A DNA stretch of 64,000 nt from CAJXMH01 sp040220135 (GCA_040220135.1 JAVJTT010000009.1:369152-433151); one strand, 5' to 3'. Counted from the first letter of the stretch, positions 19,301-28,072 are shown. Numbers and translations: made by a program. Notes: a model not told the origin generated them from the letters alone.

Positions 19301-19828
19301 AAGCTCTTCGGCATAATCCTTTAATCGGTCTACCGGAAAGTCACCTGAAATATTTACGTTCAGGATGGGCATCTCCTCCGAAAAATTAAGGTCGAATATA
19401 TTAGGTTCTACTTTTGCGCCATTAAAGGTAGGCCAATCTTCTCCGGCCTTTACCCCATCTACTTCATCCTTTACTTTCTGTTTGGCCTGCTCTACGGTAA
19501 TGTTCTCATCAAATTCAACAATGATAATTCCATAGTCTTGCTGAGAGGTAGAAAGCACCTCTTTTACATTGCTCACGTTTTCTATGGCTTCCTCAATCGC
19601 ATCCGTAATTAAGCGCTCAATGTCTTCTGCCGTATTGCCAGGGTATGGTGTGCTAATGTAAACCTTGGTTTCTACAATCTCCGGAAAGCTTTCTCTGGGC
19701 AAATTTGAGTAGGAGGATATACCAGCTACTAAAAGCACTGCAATCAGCACATAAATAACCGTTTGGTTATTGATGGCCCATGAGGAAGGAGCAAATTCCT
19801 TTTGAACGATTTCTTTCAATTTGTTCAT
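16352..19828 (-). CDS. RND efflux pump inner-membrane permease
   Basis: This 1158-residue resistance-nodulation-division permease is of the AcrB/CzcA superfamily. It should export hydrophobic compounds or metals using the proton gradient. Visible are a first membrane helix (VIYVLIAVLLVAGISSY), porter domain (YPGNTAEDIERLITDAIE), a central membrane block with LVDNGIVVVENVYRLMDEEG in TM4, a second porter domain, and a C-terminal block (GIVVNNSVVLIDYTD, PVLLTAITTVLGLIPLA). At TM4 the DD pair of AcrB is D-N, so proton relay differs from AcrB, as in several Bacteroidota pumps. It is last in the operon, 6 bp after the fusion protein. Substrate cannot be told. Confidence 0.93.
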   Translation of the reverse strand: MNKLKEIVQKEFAPSSWAINNQTVIYVLIAVLLVAGISSYSNLPRESFPEIVETKVYISTPYPGNTAEDIERLITDAIEEAIENVSNVKEVLSTSQQDYGIIIVEFDENITVEQAKQKVKDEVDGVKAGEDWPTFNGAKVEPNIFDLNFSEEMPILNVNISGDFPVDRLKDYAEELQDKIEELPEIKQADIRGVDKKEVEVAVDVYKMMASKVSFNDVASAISNGNMTISAGNLVRNGLQRTIRVLGEIENPNELENFVVKTQGGAVYLRDIAEVSFEEGDKTTYAREFGESVVMLDVKKRGGKNMVRAANQIREIVDKMVEEEFPSNLSVTIANDQSTKTINQVNDLVNNIIFGIILVVTVLMFFLGFRNALFVGFAIPMSMFMSFMIIEAIGYTMNTMVLFALVMGLGMLVDNGIVVVENVYRLMDEEGMSRIKAAKQGVGEIAFPIIVSTLTTVAAFFPLGFWPGVIGSFMMIFPITLSIVLGSSLVVALFFNSVLVSRLMGVEEKSISKKALIRISILFVVLGGLMLTADSAARGLGTLLLFTTVLLWLYKYVLMGATISFQRNVLPILEEKYRSTIRFALTGKKAYAFLFGTIGVFIISIILTAIVSPKVEFFPDNKPNQIIVYIEYPEGTDIEKTNEITKSIEKRVYDVVLDEEYEKEGENFMVESAVSQVGEGAGNPRQDGGSQAEMPHRGKVTVSLSEFKYREGRDSEKLRQKVQEALRGIYPGVSISVEKDENGPPVGYPVNIEISGNDYAELIKTAEQMRAFINATNIAGIEQLKTDVNKSKPAMEVEIDREKAGELGVSAAQIGNQLRSSIFGSKAGVYKQDGDDYDIYVRFNQENRYNQNSLFNQNIIFRDAATGQIKEIPVSTIAKPKNISSYSAIKHINSTRVVTLYSAVLPGYNGNEVVNQVRAQLQDFETPEGVKYAFTGEIEEQEDNMRFLLGALGTGLALIILLLVLQFNSMSKPLIIMFSILLSFSGVFFGITLFNMNFVIMMTMLGIISLAGIVVNNSVVLIDYTDILLDRKRNEFGLEGNQMLPKQEVKEVVIQSGKARLRPVLLTAITTVLGLIPLATGLNIDFFGLFTNLDPDIYMGGDNVIFWGPLAWTVIFGLTFATFLTLVIVPVCYYLVYRIKLRVFKSRVVDQTSLASNE

Positions 19829-19834
19829 TGAATC

Positions 19835-21007
19835 TTACTTTAAAATTTCAACTTTTTGTCCATCAAGCACAATGCGTGCTCCTTCATCAATCACAATATC
19901 TCCGGCTTTTAATCCAGACTTTACTTCGTAGTAATTTCCTTCCGCCAAGCCCAGGTCAACAAATTGCTTTTCTGCCACCGAATACATTCCATCTTTTTTA
20001 TTGGCAACAAAAAGGTACTTCTTGCCAGAAGCGTCTTCGGAAATAATGTTCTTTGGAACCAGCAAGGCAGAATCTGCAACATAGTCGGCTATTTTTAGCT
20101 TTGCGTTCATGTTTGGCTTAATCTTCCAATTCTCATTCTTCACTCTTGCTTCCACTTTAAAAGTTCTGTTATCCGGACTGATGTAATGGTTAACTTGAGA
20201 TATTTCAGCTTCTAAAGAGTCATTCAAAACCGGGACAAACACATCGATTAGCTTTCCTTTTTCAACCGACTGGATATAAACCTCAGGAACGTCTGCTCTC
20301 GCATACATCTGATCTAGATTTAATAAACGAACTACACCGCTCATGCCGGGACTAACCATGTTTCCTTCCTCAATTAGAATCTCATCAATCACACCTGAAA
20401 AGGGGGCCTCAATTCGGGTTTTCCCTAATTGTTTCTGTATTTGTTCCACCATTTTCTGCTTGGCCTCGTAATCTGCCTTTGCTTGCAAGTATTGCATTTC
20501 AGAGCCAATGTCTTGGTTCCACAATCTTTTTTGCTTTTCAAAGGTGGTTTTGCTCAGCTCTGCTTGCACTTCAGCTTGAATCAATTGTTGGCTAATCCCC
20601 CCATCATCAATCTTAGCAATTAACTGCCCTTTATTGACCTGCTGTCCTTCCTTTACTAAAACATCGGTAAGCATGCCACTGAACTCAGCATAGACAACCA
20701 CATTTTTTTCAGTATTAAATCCTGCCTGTACTTCAATAAAATGCTCAAATTGCTTAGGGCTAACCGAAAAGGCCGTTACCAAAGGAAACTTTTTGTTAGT
20801 ATCCAATTTGCTAATCTCTTTTGAAATTTGATCGAGCTGTTCAGCCAAATTGTGTTGCTTGTTAGAAAGTTCTGCTTTCATGGCTTTCAATTCTTCCACA
20901 TTGCCACTTTCAATCGCTTTTTCAACGGACCTTTCTTGAACTTTTTCACCACAACTTGCTAGTAGTGCGAAGGTGAAAAGTAAAGTGAATATATTTTTTG
21001 TTCTCAT
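19835..21007 (-). CDS. RND efflux periplasmic adaptor (membrane fusion protein), lipoprotein
   Basis: This 390-residue adaptor links the permease to the TolC-type channel. It has a lipoprotein signal (LLFTFALLASCGEK, lipobox LASC), a coiled coil (residues about 35-70), the biotinyl-lipoyl half-motifs (VYAEFSGMLTDVLVKEGQQV and TRIEAPFSGVIDEILIEEG), the hairpin between them and the beta-barrel plus C-terminal region (ALLVPKNII). It lies 2 bp after tolC and 6 bp before the permease, so the three parts are co-translated in stoichiometric order. Confidence 0.94.
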   Translation of the reverse strand: MRTKNIFTLLFTFALLASCGEKVQERSVEKAIESGNVEELKAMKAELSNKQHNLAEQLDQISKEISKLDTNKKFPLVTAFSVSPKQFEHFIEVQAGFNTEKNVVVYAEFSGMLTDVLVKEGQQVNKGQLIAKIDDGGISQQLIQAEVQAELSKTTFEKQKRLWNQDIGSEMQYLQAKADYEAKQKMVEQIQKQLGKTRIEAPFSGVIDEILIEEGNMVSPGMSGVVRLLNLDQMYARADVPEVYIQSVEKGKLIDVFVPVLNDSLEAEISQVNHYISPDNRTFKVEARVKNENWKIKPNMNAKLKIADYVADSALLVPKNIISEDASGKKYLFVANKKDGMYSVAEKQFVDLGLAEGNYYEVKSGLKAGDIVIDEGARIVLDGQKVEILK

Positions 21008-21009
21008 CG

Positions 21010-22356
21010 TTAATAAGTGTTTAGTGCTTGGTCTAGGTTTGCTTTTGCGTTAATTAGTTGCAAGGCTGCATTAATGAAATTGCCTTGGGTTTCGAGTAAT
21101 TGATTGTTGGCTTGGGTGAGTTCTAAACTACTGCTTACCCCTTCATCGTATTTGGTTTTGGTCTTTTGATAAATTCGTTCTGCGAGTTCTAAATTGTCTT
21201 TTCTAGTTTGGTATTGGTTCAGGGCAAAAGTGTATTCCGATTTGGCATTCTCTGCTTGGATCAACAATTGTTGTTCCACTTGCTTTTTGGCAATGTTGGT
21301 CATTTGGTAGTCTAATTTAGCTTGCTGCACTCTTTGGTTTCGACCCAAACTTGAGAAAATAGGCACCGATACATTCAATCCAATTACCTGAGTGGGAAAC
21401 CACCTTGAATCGCTAAAAAAGTTGAACTCATTAGAAAAAGAGTTCTGTTGGTAAGAGTAGAAGCCGCTTAAATTTGGTAAGTAAGTAGACTTTTGCTGTT
21501 TCCAGAGTAGTTCCGTTGCTTTTTCTTGGGTGTTAATTACCTTGTAATCAATGTGCGATTGCACATTAAATTCTTCGCTTAAGTATGTTTCAGATTGATT
21601 CTCCGTGGTAATCTCCTTCAATGATTGGCTAAGCTCTACTTCTTCAGATACGTCGATTCCCATGGCAAACTTTAGTTGATTTTTACTGATCTCTATTTGC
21701 CTTACCGCTTGCTCATAGGCATTTTTAGCATTAGCCAAAAGCAGTTCAAGTTGGTCTTTATCCTGCTCTTCTACAAATCCATTTTCATAAAGGGCTTTTG
21801 TCTCTTTAAGGTTCTCTGCTAAATTGTCTCGGTTTTGCTTTAGAATTTCAACATTTTTCTCTGTTACCAGCACATTCCCGTAGGCTTGGGTCACCATTTT
21901 ACGAACTTCTGTTTCGGTTTTCATTCGGTCGTTCTTAGAAAGTTCTAAGTAAACCTTACTAGCCTGCAAGCCAACGAAGTAGGTTCCGTCAAATAACAAT
22001 TGTGTAGCTCTTACATCAACTCCCATTTGTTGTTCAGTTCCAAAAAACACTTCTTCAAACTCTCCTTCAGGCCCACCAAATATAGGAGCTGGAACCAATT
22101 GAACCGGAACTTCCAAGTATTGCTGGTAATTTCCGCTGGCGTTTACCTGAGGCAAACCAGTTGAAATGGTTTCTTTTACCTTTCGTTTCGACTTCAAAAC
22201 TTCTTTTTCTGCGACTTGCGATTGGTAGCTATTCTCAATGGCAAATTGTTGCGCTTCTACCAAACTAAAACGCAAGGTTTTTTCTTGGGAAAAAGCAACA
22301 AGTCCACTAAAAACAAAAACGAATAAAAAGGCCCTTTTTAGTTGATTTCTATACAT
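21010..22356 (-). CDS. TolC-family outer membrane efflux protein
   Basis: This 448-residue outer-membrane channel follows the TolC/OMF plan. It begins with a signal peptide (RAFLFVFVFSGLVAFSQ), then two repeats of coiled-coil hairpins and strands; typical are VNASGNYQQYLEVPV, ATQLLFDGTYFVGL and VPIFSSLGRNQRVQQAKLDY. It overlaps the regulator gene by 8 bp and is followed by the adaptor, so the operon is tetR-tolC-hlyD-acrB. Confidence 0.93.
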   Translation of the reverse strand: MYRNQLKRAFLFVFVFSGLVAFSQEKTLRFSLVEAQQFAIENSYQSQVAEKEVLKSKRKVKETISTGLPQVNASGNYQQYLEVPVQLVPAPIFGGPEGEFEEVFFGTEQQMGVDVRATQLLFDGTYFVGLQASKVYLELSKNDRMKTETEVRKMVTQAYGNVLVTEKNVEILKQNRDNLAENLKETKALYENGFVEEQDKDQLELLLANAKNAYEQAVRQIEISKNQLKFAMGIDVSEEVELSQSLKEITTENQSETYLSEEFNVQSHIDYKVINTQEKATELLWKQQKSTYLPNLSGFYSYQQNSFSNEFNFFSDSRWFPTQVIGLNVSVPIFSSLGRNQRVQQAKLDYQMTNIAKKQVEQQLLIQAENAKSEYTFALNQYQTRKDNLELAERIYQKTKTKYDEGVSSSLELTQANNQLLETQGNFINAALQLINAKANLDQALNTY

Positions 22357-22957
22357 GGTCTTGGTTGAATTTTTGTTTTAAATACTCTCTGCCTTTACTG
22401 TTGGCAATGCCACGGATATGGTAACGCATCATTTCTTCGTAAATCTTTTCTCTTGGTAAATCGACATTTGGTGCATTATCCGGATCTATTATCATACTCA
22501 CCATAGATAAATAAAAGTGAGCCACTATTTCGGGGTTCATGTTTTCTCTGTACCACCCTTCTTTAATTCCCCAGTCTAAGTTGTCCTTTATGTTTTTATA
22601 AATGAATTGCTCTTTATGATTGTTTAAGCACTTCCAAGCTTCAATGTGGTATTTTTTCAAATCAAACATTACTGAAGGGTGCAGTTCCTTCATATGACTG
22701 CCAACAAATTCAGTGATTTGCATCAGCTTGTCAATGGCATTCCCATTTCCTTCAAACATTTCACAAATACAATCTTGCTCTTGAGCCACTTGTGCTTGCA
22801 CTACTTTCCTTACTAAGTCTTTTTTGTTGTCTACAAATTGATAAAGTGTTTTCTTAGAAATCCCTAAATGCCTAGAAATATCATCCATGGTCATGCTCTT
22901 AATACCGAACTTGACAAATAACTCTCCCGCTTTTTCAATTAAACCTTTCTCTTCCAT
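22349..22957 (-). CDS. TetR-family transcriptional regulator of the efflux operon
   Basis: This 202-residue repressor-type protein has an N-terminal TetR helix-turn-helix (IEKAGELFVKFGIKSMTMDDISRHLGISKKTLYQFV) and a divergent ligand domain. I place the start at ATG 22957 rather than TTG 22978: AAAGGA lies just upstream, and the promoter found at 22976-23006 would start transcription at about 22970, downstream of the TTG. Being first in its operon with a palindrome in the promoter, it probably represses itself and the pump. The inducer is unknown. Confidence 0.92.
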   Translation of the reverse strand: MEEKGLIEKAGELFVKFGIKSMTMDDISRHLGISKKTLYQFVDNKKDLVRKVVQAQVAQEQDCICEMFEGNGNAIDKLMQITEFVGSHMKELHPSVMFDLKKYHIEAWKCLNNHKEQFIYKNIKDNLDWGIKEGWYRENMNPEIVAHFYLSMVSMIIDPDNAPNVDLPREKIYEEMMRYHIRGIANSKGREYLKQKFNQDHV

Positions 22958-22975
22958 AAAATTCCTTTCGCGGCG

Positions 22976-23006
22976 CAAACGTAGGAAACTTTTTACACTA
23001 TGGAAA
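22976..23006 (-). promoter_or_regulatory. Promoter of the tetR efflux operon
   Basis: On the minus strand TTTC at 23003-23006 is followed after 19 nt by TACGTTTG (22976-22983), a perfect TAnnTTTG box. The start point would be about 22970, 12-13 nt before the chosen ATG. The palindrome AAACGTTT (23004-23011) lies over the -33 box, and GGAAAC recurs at 22984 and 23002; these are candidate operator sites for the TetR protein. Confidence 0.6.
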
Positions 23007-23053
23007 CGTTTTGTATATTTTTTGTTTCTTTAGTGCAAAATGAGGATAAGTGG

Positions 23054-23084
23054 TTGACGGAGCAGGTGAAAAATCTCACTTTTG
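23054..23084 (+). promoter_or_regulatory. Promoter of asnS
   Basis: TTG (23054-23056), 20 nt, then CACTTTTG (23077-23084), one mismatch from TAnnTTTG, would start transcription near 23090, about 15 nt before the asnS ATG. An exact 8-bp inverted repeat, TTAGTGCA (23030) and TGCACTAA (23085), brackets it and may be an operator. Confidence 0.5.
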
Positions 23085-23104
23085 TGCACTAATTTGAAAG
23101 CAAG

Positions 23105-24547
23105 ATGAAAAGAGCAGAGATCAAAAAGCTGTTAACAGAAGGAAAAGCTAATTCTGAGGTTTTAGTTAAAGCCTGGGTGAAAACCAAGCGAGGAAGTAAA
23201 AACGTTTCTTTTATTGCCTTGAACGACGGAAGTACCATCAATAACATCCAGGTTGTGGTAGACAACGCCAATTTTGAAGAAAGCACTTTAGAAAAGATCA
23301 GCAGTGGCGCATGTTTGGCAGTTAGCGGCAAATTGGTTGAATCTCAAGGTAGTGGTCAGCAGTTTGAAATTCATGCCGAAAAGCTAGAAGTTCTCGGAGC
23401 TGCTAACCCAGATGAATATCCGATTCAGCCCAAAAAGCACTCTTTGGAGTTTTTGCGTGAAAATGCTCATTTGCGTTTCCGTACCAACACTTTTGGGGCA
23501 GTAAGCCGCATTCGACATGCCATGATTTTTGCCATACATAAATTCTTTCACGACAAAGGCTTTTACAACATTCATACACCTATTATCACCGGATCTGATG
23601 CGGAAGGAGCAGGCGAAACTTTTAAAGTAACCAATTTTGATCTTTTGAAGGTTCCTCAAAACGACGAGGGTGAAATAGACTACAAGCAAGACTTTTTTGG
23701 TAAAGAAACAAACTTAACCGTTTCAGGTCAGCTAGAAGCCGAAACAGCCGCTATGGCATTAGGTAAAGTATACACCTTTGGCCCCACTTTTAGGGCTGAA
23801 AACTCAAACACCACACGTCACTTGGCTGAATTTTGGATGATTGAGCCGGAGGTGGCTTTTGCCGATTTAGATGAGAACATGGACTTGGGCGAGGAGATGT
23901 TGAAATACCTCATCCAATATGCGCTTGAAAATTGTGCAGACGACCTAGACTTTTTAGAAAAGCGATTAATCGAGTCGGAAAAGAACAAGAAGCAAGAAGA
24001 ACGTTCTCCCATGGCTTTGATCGAAAAACTAACGTTTATTTTAGAAAACGATTTTGAGCGTGTTACCTACTCTGATGCAATTGACATTTTAAGAAACTCT
24101 AAGCCCAACAAAAAGAAAAAATTCAATTACCTGATTGAAGGGTGGGGCGCTGATCTGCAGTCAGAACACGAGCGGTTCTTGGTAGAAAAGCATTTCAAAA
24201 AACCGGTTATACTATACGATTACCCAAAAGACATTAAAGCCTTTTACATGCGTCAGAACGAGGATGATAAAACCGTTCGTGCCATGGACATTTTATTTCC
24301 GGGAATTGGCGAGATAGTCGGAGGTTCACAAAGAGAGGAACGTTTAGAAAAGTTGACCCAGCGCATGAAAGAAATGAATGTACCGGAAGAGGAATTGTGG
24401 TGGTATTTAGATTTAAGAAAATTTGGTACTGCACCACATGCCGGTTTTGGCTTAGGCTTTGAAAGACTAATGCTTTTTGTTACCGGCATGGGTAACATTC
24501 GCGATGTAATTCCTTTTCCTAGAACTCCTAAAAACGCAGAGTTTTAA
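23105..24547 (+). CDS. asnS: Asparaginyl-tRNA synthetase
   Basis: AsnRS charges tRNA-Asn. The 480-residue class IIb enzyme has an N-terminal OB-fold anticodon domain (residues about 15-110, VLVKAWVKTKRGSKNVSFIALNDGS), then motif 1 region FRTNTFGAVSRIRHAM, motif 2 FRAENSNTTRHLAEFWMIEPE and motif 3 GFGLGFERLMLFVTGM with IRDVIPFPRTP. The Asn-type FWMIEPE and length are usual. It is divergent from tetR and followed by rpoN. Confidence 0.98.
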   Translation: MKRAEIKKLLTEGKANSEVLVKAWVKTKRGSKNVSFIALNDGSTINNIQVVVDNANFEESTLEKISSGACLAVSGKLVESQGSGQQFEIHAEKLEVLGAANPDEYPIQPKKHSLEFLRENAHLRFRTNTFGAVSRIRHAMIFAIHKFFHDKGFYNIHTPIITGSDAEGAGETFKVTNFDLLKVPQNDEGEIDYKQDFFGKETNLTVSGQLEAETAAMALGKVYTFGPTFRAENSNTTRHLAEFWMIEPEVAFADLDENMDLGEEMLKYLIQYALENCADDLDFLEKRLIESEKNKKQEERSPMALIEKLTFILENDFERVTYSDAIDILRNSKPNKKKKFNYLIEGWGADLQSEHERFLVEKHFKKPVILYDYPKDIKAFYMRQNEDDKTVRAMDILFPGIGEIVGGSQREERLEKLTQRMKEMNVPEEELWWYLDLRKFGTAPHAGFGLGFERLMLFVTGMGNIRDVIPFPRTPKNAEF

Positions 24548-24612
24548 TTTAGACTAAGCCCCTGATTGAGTTTCAACTGCTTCACTTCATTAAAAAGTTG
24601 TTGGTAAAAGTC

Positions 24613-24644
24613 CTTGCACTTAAGCTTAGCTTAAAGTCGATTTG
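24613..24644 (+). promoter_or_regulatory. Possible promoter of rpoN
   Basis: CTTG (24613-24616), 20 nt, then TCGATTTG (24637-24644), one mismatch from TAnnTTTG, lies 17 bp before the rpoN ATG. The spacer contains a near-palindrome ACTTAAGC / GCTTAAAGT, a possible operator. Confidence 0.4.
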
Positions 24645-24660
24645 GTAACTTTAACTCACT

Positions 24661-26103
24661 ATGCTCAAACAGTCGTTACAGCAGAAATTACTGCAAAAAT
24701 TGTCCCCGCAACAGATTCAATTGATGAAGCTGTTGCAGCTGCCAACTGTAGCTTTAGAGCAAAGAGTGAAAGAAGAGTTAGAAAGTAATCCAGCCTTGGA
24801 TGAGGGGAGAGAGGAAAAAGATGAACTTGAAGAAAACTACGAAGAGAAAGAAGAAAGTGGAGACGAAATTGAAGAGTTTGACTTTAGTGATTACCTAGAC
24901 GACGATACGCCTGATTACAAATATCAAATCTCTAATAAAGGCCGCGATGATGAGGATAAAGACATTCCTTACAGCGGGGGTACAACTTTTCATGAAAGGG
25001 TGCAACGCCAAATAAGCCTACAGCAGCTAAGTGAAAAGGAAGAAGATATTGCCTTGCACCTAGTTGGAAGCTTAGACGATTCCGGTTATCTGCGGCGAGA
25101 TCTCAGCTCTGTGGAAGATGATTTGGCCTTTCGCCATAATATTATGGCTTCTCAAGAAGAAATTGAAAAGGTCTTAAAAGTGGTTCAACAAATGGATCCT
25201 CCTGGAATTGGCGCTCGAGACCTGCAGGAGTGTTTGTTGATTCAACTACGTCAAAAAAGGCCTTACAGTCCTAGTCAAGAGTTGGCGCTAGAAATTTTAG
25301 AGAACTTTTTTGATGAATTCACCAAAAAGCACTACAGCAAGGTAACTAATCGTTTAGAAATTTCTGATGAACAACTGAAAGAAGCCATTGATGAGATTTT
25401 AAGGCTTAACCCCAAGCCGGGTAATTCAATGAATACTTCAGGCAAGTCAGTACAGGTAGTAGTGCCAGACTTTACTTTGCAGATTAAAGATGGGGAGATT
25501 GACATTACCCTGAATGGACGAAATGCACCTCAGCTGAGAGTGAGCAATGAGTATAAGGGAATGATCGACCACTATAAAAAGTCGAAAGAACATAACAAAG
25601 CCGAAAAAGAAGCCATGAGCTTTGTGAAGCAAAAGTTAGATTCTGCCAAATGGTTTATCGATGCGATTCGTCAACGCCAAAACACTTTATTGAACACCAT
25701 GAGCACCATTGCTCAATATCAAAGAGCGTATTTTTTGGAAGGTGATGAAACCAAACTAAAACCGATGATCTTGAAGGATATCGCCGAGAAAATTGACATG
25801 GATATCTCGACGGTTTCTAGAGTGGTAAACAGCAAATATGTTTCCACTCCTTATGGTACGTTTTTACTAAAGTCTTTCTTTTCTGAATCAATTTCAACTG
25901 AAGACGGCGAAGAAGTGAGCACAAGAGAAGTAAAGCGAATTCTGCAAGACATTATTGAAGCGGAAGACAAGAAAAAGCCACATACCGATGAGACCCTCTC
26001 CAAAATGCTAAGGGAGAAAAAGTACAACATTGCCAGAAGAACGGTGGCGAAGTACCGAGAACAATTAAACATTCCCGTGGCACGCTTACGCAAAGAACTC
26101 TAA
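24661..26103 (+). CDS. rpoN: RNA polymerase sigma-54 factor (RpoN)
   Basis: Sigma-54 directs RNA polymerase to -24/-12 promoters that need AAA+ activators. The 480 residues include region I (LKQSLQQKLLQKLSPQQIQLMKL), an acidic region II (residues about 40-75, many Glu and Asp), the core-binding domain (DPPGIGARDLQECLLIQLRQ), and the C-terminal DNA-binding part with IDMDISTVSRVVNSKYV and the RpoN box ARRTVAKYR. Length is normal. It follows asnS and is 1 bp before the PAP2-like gene. No sigma-54 activator is seen in the window. Confidence 0.97.
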   Translation: MLKQSLQQKLLQKLSPQQIQLMKLLQLPTVALEQRVKEELESNPALDEGREEKDELEENYEEKEESGDEIEEFDFSDYLDDDTPDYKYQISNKGRDDEDKDIPYSGGTTFHERVQRQISLQQLSEKEEDIALHLVGSLDDSGYLRRDLSSVEDDLAFRHNIMASQEEIEKVLKVVQQMDPPGIGARDLQECLLIQLRQKRPYSPSQELALEILENFFDEFTKKHYSKVTNRLEISDEQLKEAIDEILRLNPKPGNSMNTSGKSVQVVVPDFTLQIKDGEIDITLNGRNAPQLRVSNEYKGMIDHYKKSKEHNKAEKEAMSFVKQKLDSAKWFIDAIRQRQNTLLNTMSTIAQYQRAYFLEGDETKLKPMILKDIAEKIDMDISTVSRVVNSKYVSTPYGTFLLKSFFSESISTEDGEEVSTREVKRILQDIIEAEDKKKPHTDETLSKMLREKKYNIARRTVAKYREQLNIPVARLRKEL

Positions 26104-26104
26104 G

Positions 26105-26713
26105 ATGAAAATCTTTGCTCGTTTTCTCTCCTATGTTTTGCATCCGGTATTTATGCCGCTTGTGAGTGTTTTTATCTTATTTCAATTACCACTTTATTAC
26201 AATTTTAAATACAGTGATAGTTTTTTCAACTACATCTATGTTTTGCTTTCGTTGAATTTAATTGCCATTCCTCTTTTGGTCAATTTTTACATGAAACGAA
26301 AGAAGATGATAAAGAGCATGGAAATGAATGAGGTAGGAGAACGAGTGTTACCTTATCTGATCAGTTGTATTTTTTACACTTTAACCTACTTCTTGTTGAA
26401 GGAAATTAGTTTCCCTGACTTTTACCTTGCTGTATTTCAAGCGGCCACCCTAACCATTTTTGCTTTACTGCTTTTGGCTTTATTAAAGCAAAAAACCTCT
26501 GCACACCTTGCGGGAATAGGAGGAATTTGTGGCATGCTAATTAGTATTGCCATCAGCTTTAAAATTGACACAAGTGGTTTGCTTATTGTTTTTGTCTTAC
26601 TTAGCGGTTTGGCAGGCTTTTCTCGTTTGGCCTTAAATGCACACAAGCCCATAGAAGTGATATTGGGCTTTCTTTTGGGTTTAGGGCTTCAGCTTTTTAT
26701 AACCTTGCTTTAG
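26105..26713 (+). CDS. PAP2-like integral membrane protein
   Basis: This 202-residue protein with about six membrane helices is of the PAP2 (phosphatidic-acid phosphatase) type. Degenerate motifs show it: GERVLPYL in place of KxxxxxxRP, TSAHLAGIGG for PSGH with the His kept, and SRLALNAHKPIEVILGFLLG for SRxxxxxHxxxD, with Glu in place of the last Asp. Activity as a lipid phosphatase is uncertain for that reason. It begins 1 bp after rpoN and its last four bases overlap yraN on the other strand. Confidence 0.75.
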   Translation: MKIFARFLSYVLHPVFMPLVSVFILFQLPLYYNFKYSDSFFNYIYVLLSLNLIAIPLLVNFYMKRKKMIKSMEMNEVGERVLPYLISCIFYTLTYFLLKEISFPDFYLAVFQAATLTIFALLLLALLKQKTSAHLAGIGGICGMLISIAISFKIDTSGLLIVFVLLSGLAGFSRLALNAHKPIEVILGFLLGLGLQLFITLL

Positions 26714-27072
26714 AGCAAAGGCACAAAGGCTTCTTCAATATGCTCTAGGTCAATATTAGGGCCTTCAATTAAAACCGAAATAACATCAAACCGGCACTCT
26801 AGGTCAATATCAAATTCTTGGATATAGGCATCTGCAGCTCTTACTAAATGTCGTTGTTTACTGATCGTTACTGCATCTTGAGGTCGCTCAAAATCCCTTG
26901 ACGTTCTTGTTTTAACTTCTACAATCACCAAGGTGTTTTTTAGTTGAGCTATGATGTCAATCTCTGCTTTTTTATAGCGCCAATTTTGCTCTAAAATCTT
27001 ATACCCTGCATTAAGCAAATGCTCTTTTGCCATGGCTTCTCCAGCCTCACCAGTTTCATTATGCTCCGCCAT
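26710..27072 (-). CDS. YraN/UPF0102 family endonuclease-like protein
   Basis: This 120-residue YraN family protein has a Holliday-junction-resolvase-like fold. The motifs are GEAMAKEHLLNAGYKILEQNWR, then the nuclease-type EIDIIAQ (D-x-I) and IVEVKTRTS (E-x-K), and a PQDAVTISKQRHLVRAA helix, all conserved in the family. Its real role is unknown across bacteria. Its start overlaps the end of the LD-carboxypeptidase gene by 14 bp. Confidence 0.9.
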   Translation of the reverse strand: MAEHNETGEAGEAMAKEHLLNAGYKILEQNWRYKKAEIDIIAQLKNTLVIVEVKTRTSRDFERPQDAVTISKQRHLVRAADAYIQEFDIDLECRFDVISVLIEGPNIDLEHIEEAFVPLL

Positions 27073-27982
27073 TAAAAACCATTTTAATGTTTTTTCCTTC
27101 CTTCATTAGCCTTACTTCACGTCCCATAATCAAGGCTTTATTAAGTTTAATATGGCCGGCAGGCACCCCAAAAACCACCGGAACGTCCAAATCAATGGTA
27201 TTTTCAAGTATAATTTCTTTAGCGGTTCTTCCGTAAGGAATGGTATTATCGTTCATGTCTGACATCCCGCCAACTAAGATTCCTTTGCAATTTTCAAATA
27301 AGCCAGATCGCCTTAGGTTCATCATCATGCGATCAATGTGATAAAGGTATTCATCCAAATCTTCCATGAAAATGAAATGACCGGCTTTTTTAAGTTGCGA
27401 AACACTGCCACTTAAGCTGTATAGGATCGATAAGTTTCCCCCAAAAATTGGTGCTTGCAATGAATCTTCAAAATTGAGTACTGATGCTTTTTCTGCCTCG
27501 AAATCATAGCTTAAAGTTTCTCCCGACAAAGCTTTCCTGATAGTCTCCGCGGAAGGATCGGCCTGCTGGAAGGGCGAAAAATTAATTGGCATGTTAGCAT
27601 GCAAGGTCTCAATGCAAAAGATTTGGTTGATGTGGCAGTGTAAAACAGTAACATCACTGTAGCCAATCAACCATTTTGGTTTTTCCTGAAACTTTTGAAA
27701 GTCAATTGAATCAATTAACTGCACACTGCCATAACCTCCCCTAGCACAAAGTATCGCTTTTACACTTTCGCTATCGAGCGCATCTTGTAGGTCAGCGATT
27801 CGTTCTTTTCTTGTGCCGGCGAATTGGTGATCCTCTCTAAACAAATTCTTTCCAAAACTTATTTTCATTCCCCATGACTCAACTCTTTTTATGGCCGGTT
27901 GTAGCTCTTCTAGCGATATTTTTCTTGCCGTACTAATGATACGAATCTCGTCGCCTGTTTTTAAATAAGGAGGTGTTTGCAT
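27059..27982 (-). CDS. ldcA: Murein LD-carboxypeptidase (S66 family)
   Basis: S66 enzymes cut the bond between meso-diaminopimelate and the terminal D-alanine of murein tetrapeptides during recycling. The protein has 307 residues. The catalytic Ser sits in CARGGYGSVQLID near residue 110, the Glu in EDLDEYLYHIDRM and the His in PVVFGVPAGHIKLN. It starts at ATG 27982 and lacks a signal peptide, so it is cytoplasmic. It is followed, with overlap, by yraN. Confidence 0.92.
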   Translation of the reverse strand: MQTPPYLKTGDEIRIISTARKISLEELQPAIKRVESWGMKISFGKNLFREDHQFAGTRKERIADLQDALDSESVKAILCARGGYGSVQLIDSIDFQKFQEKPKWLIGYSDVTVLHCHINQIFCIETLHANMPINFSPFQQADPSAETIRKALSGETLSYDFEAEKASVLNFEDSLQAPIFGGNLSILYSLSGSVSQLKKAGHFIFMEDLDEYLYHIDRMMMNLRRSGLFENCKGILVGGMSDMNDNTIPYGRTAKEIILENTIDLDVPVVFGVPAGHIKLNKALIMGREVRLMKEGKNIKMVFNGGA

Positions 27983-28072
27983 CCCATAAAAATAGTTGAG
28001 ATTTTCTTCTCAGCTTAGAATGTGTCAATTCTTTTGAAATTTCGTAATCTTGCCTACGCATTTAAAAATGCC

